From Bacteroidales bacterium (lineage in GTDB: Bacteria; Bacteroidota; Bacteroidia; Bacteroidales; Marinilabiliaceae), in NCBI GenBank assembly GCA_015061285.1, contig SUWW01000005.1, forward strand, positions 17,072 to 81,071: a stretch of 64,000 nucleotides of DNA, given 5' to 3'. Positions within the stretch are counted from its first letter, which is position 1. The number at the start of each line of letters is the position of its first letter. The notes below the pieces were generated by a model. It saw nothing but the letters and a program-made list of their open reading frames with translations. It was not told where the DNA came from and did no database searches. Position numbers and translations under genes: made by a program. Positions 62,337 to 64,000 of the stretch are shown piece after piece.

Positions 62337-64000
62337 CTACTTGAATAAAATTTTTCTTTTGAAACTTCCACTGCGGCCAGTTTCGTCTGTTATGTTTATG
62401 TCGATAATATAAATGCCTTTGCCTAATGTAGCAGTGTTAGGCATTTCGGATATGAGATTGATTAAGTCAGATTGACCTTGCGTTGTAGTGGTAGTAATTG
62501 TTTTTTGCGTCATTAGTCGGCCACTAATAGAGTAAATGGCCATTTTTAGTGTCAAACGTGAACTTGAGCCATTATGAGTGAAAAACAAGTTTAAGTCGCT
62601 TGAGCCACTAATGTATGGACATGGGTAAATCTCAGTTGTACCGAATTGGATATTGCTATTCTTGTCGACAAAGAACTCGATAGTTTTTTCAGATGAGTTG
62701 TTGGCATTGTCCCAAGCTTTGAGCGTGAGTGTATAGTTCTTCATGTTTTCCAGTTCGGGCAAAGTATAATCAAGAGATCCCGAAGTATAGCTATTGGGTG
62801 AGTAGATGAAGTAGCTATTTAAGTTATATGGATTGTTTCGATCATCATTCAATACTATAGTAATGTCATGACCAATGCCCATACCACTAATGTTTATTCC
62901 AGAGTTATCACTCAACGATGCATGAAGTGTAGGCGTTGCACCTGTTGTACTACCATCACCGAAACCAAGATATTCAACCCAAGCAGTTATCTCAGGACCT
63001 ATTGTGTCGTTGGCGGCTTCTGTATCAATACCACCTAAAAGCAGCGTATTTGTATATCCTCGTGCTTCAACATTATTGTTGGAAACGGCGTAATAGCTAA
63101 TTCTTCCACATCCTTCATCAGAGTAGCTGTCTTTGGGCAGTACTATTGTAGTATTGAACAATCCATTTTCTACTGTGGATAATCCATTGTATAAGACACT
63201 GTTGTAGTTCTCAAAAGTGTAAACTTCGCTAATTGCGCCTTTGGTAGATATAGAATCTTTTTTGTTGTATATGGTGATATTTATTTGCCCGTTGAAATCG
63301 TCCAATATGTTTCCTTGTTGATCTCTAATAGAGCCGCTAATTTTATTGACGGATAGAATCTTCAAAGGTTCGTCACAAACGTCGAATGCAATGTCGTTTA
63401 TACTATCAGTGCTGATGGTATAATTTTCGTCATAAGCTAATGTAATAGCAGGATCGCCTATTAATACATACTTCAAAGAGTTTATATTGCCGATAGTTTT
63501 TTGTTTTGCATATTTTACGGCATCGCCTACCGTATATCGTTTCCCATTACTATCGGTGTCGAGAACTCGGCCTAAAAATGCACGAGAAATTTTGTAATTA
63601 TAGTTACTATAGGTAATTCTGTTGGCTGCGAGAGAGCCTATTGCACCGCAATTAGAAGGAAGAACCATATACTTAGACAAACTTGTAATGCCGCGATCAA
63701 ATGATCCTGTATGGCAAGCAGCACTTATAACAAAAGGGTATTTGCCTTTATTGTTCCATTTTACATAATCACTTAGATTTAATAATGCCCATGTTGCCCA
63801 TCCTGTATCTGAACCATGTCCTGTATAGTCTACAAACAAAGCACCGTTATCAAAAATAGATTGTAAATCTTCAATAGCTTGATAATAGCGAAGTCCACTT
63901 GTAGTATATGTTGCTGTATATGCCTCCTGATATATTTTAGTTTCATTTAGGATAGGGTATTTGTTGGCAACCCACTTGGCTTTTTGCTCTGAAAATATCA
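62337..64000 (-). CDS. porU: Type IX secretion sortase PorU, 3' part (partial)
   Basis: A C25 (gingipain-like) cysteine peptidase that removes the signal of T9SS substrates and attaches them to the cell surface. The frame is open to the window's right edge, so the N-terminus is missing; the first TTG at 63837-63839 is internal, not a start. The visible part carries the catalytic His in FVDYTGHGSDTGW and the catalytic Cys in FVISAACHTGSFDRG. Later parts are beta-sandwich modules and a C-terminal sorting-like domain (IQFGTTEIYPCPYISGSSDL, LKMAIYSISGRLM, GKGIYIIDINI). About 554 residues are visible of a usual length above 1,000. Confidence 0.9.
   Translation of the reverse strand, partial: IFSEQKAKWVANKYPILNETKIYQEAYTATYTTSGLRYYQAIEDLQSIFDNGALFVDYTGHGSDTGWATWALLNLSDYVKWNNKGKYPFVISAACHTGSFDRGITSLSKYMVLPSNCGAIGSLAANRITYSNYNYKISRAFLGRVLDTDSNGKRYTVGDAVKYAKQKTIGNINSLKYVLIGDPAITLAYDENYTISTDSINDIAFDVCDEPLKILSVNKISGSIRDQQGNILDDFNGQINITIYNKKDSISTKGAISEVYTFENYNSVLYNGLSTVENGLFNTTIVLPKDSYSDEGCGRISYYAVSNNNVEARGYTNTLLLGGIDTEAANDTIGPEITAWVEYLGFGDGSTTGATPTLHASLSDNSGINISGMGIGHDITIVLNDDRNNPYNLNSYFIYSPNSYTSGSLDYTLPELENMKNYTLTLKAWDNANNSSEKTIEFFVDKNSNIQFGTTEIYPCPYISGSSDLNLFFTHNGSSSRLTLKMAIYSISGRLMTQKTITTTTTQGQSDLINLISEMPNTATLGKGIYIIDINITDETGRSGSFKRKILFK

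Noticed and set aside
63837-63839. TTG as the start of the last gene
   Set aside because: The frame is open upstream to the window edge with plausible PorU sequence (SEQKAKWVANKYP), so the gene is cut by the window.

Overview
The window looks like a chromosomal segment of a Bacteroidales bacterium (Bacteroides/Prevotella/Muribaculum-like). Signs of this are repeated promoter boxes of the Bacteroidetes type (TAnnTTTG), type IX secretion genes (porU, porV), a BtuB/BtuG/DUF4465 cobalamin-uptake locus, many lipoproteins with short N-termini, GH43/GH105/GH106/PL11 carbohydrate enzymes and a Na+/H+ membrane pyrophosphatase. Coding density is high and most genes are housekeeping. I see no rRNA, CRISPR array, prophage or intact insertion sequence.

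Layout. 1-494: a 41-bp tandem repeat array cut by the window edge, then a stack of palindromes. 495-12572: dxs, an OmpA lipoprotein, nadB, a comM-type ATPase, a GH43-like lipoprotein with altered catalytic positions, a gamma-carbonic-anhydrase-like protein, tRNA-His, an AlkD-like protein and hppA. 12750-18435: a cobalamin riboswitch followed by btuB, a BtuG-like propeller lipoprotein and two DUF4465 (BtuH-like) lipoproteins. 18459-29756: a DUF2027/Smr protein, recQ, a DUF4097 protein, rimM, prfB (read by a programmed +1 frameshift), lptB, lysS, gpsA and pgi. 29778-36078: an accessory stretch holding two AAA ATPase genes with nuclease-like C-termini, each flanked by copies of its own hairpin repeat, plus a solo antitoxin beside a decayed YafQ-like toxin, a DRE-TIM aldolase-like protein and an unknown exported protein. 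36147-42103: a rhamnogalacturonan-I set (PL11, GH105, GH106). 42317-53657: a pseudouridine synthase, a DMT transporter, a LytTR regulator, znuACB plus an esterase, pheS, a SpoIIE-type phosphatase, a second recQ and a small secreted protein. 53778-60443: a complete trpEGDCFBA operon with a transcribed leader. 60550-64000: ispF, porV and the 3' part of porU.

How the parts work together. The trp leader encodes a 17-residue peptide with three consecutive Trp codons, placed ahead of an intrinsic terminator whose 5' arm is complementary to an earlier leader segment; this is the arrangement of ribosome-mediated attenuation. The cobalamin locus forms a surface capture (BtuG, DUF4465 proteins) plus TonB-dependent import unit under riboswitch control. 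PL11, GH105 and GH106 would act in sequence on rhamnogalacturonan I, without a SusC/SusD pair nearby. PorU and PorV belong to the outer-membrane attachment complex of type IX secretion. dxs and ispF, at opposite ends, are both in the MEP isoprenoid pathway.

The least explained structures are the two hairpin-flanked ATPase/nuclease genes, the orphan antitoxin, the GH43-like protein lacking recognisable catalytic residues, and the leftmost tandem repeat array. All functional calls are by eye from motifs; no database search was run.
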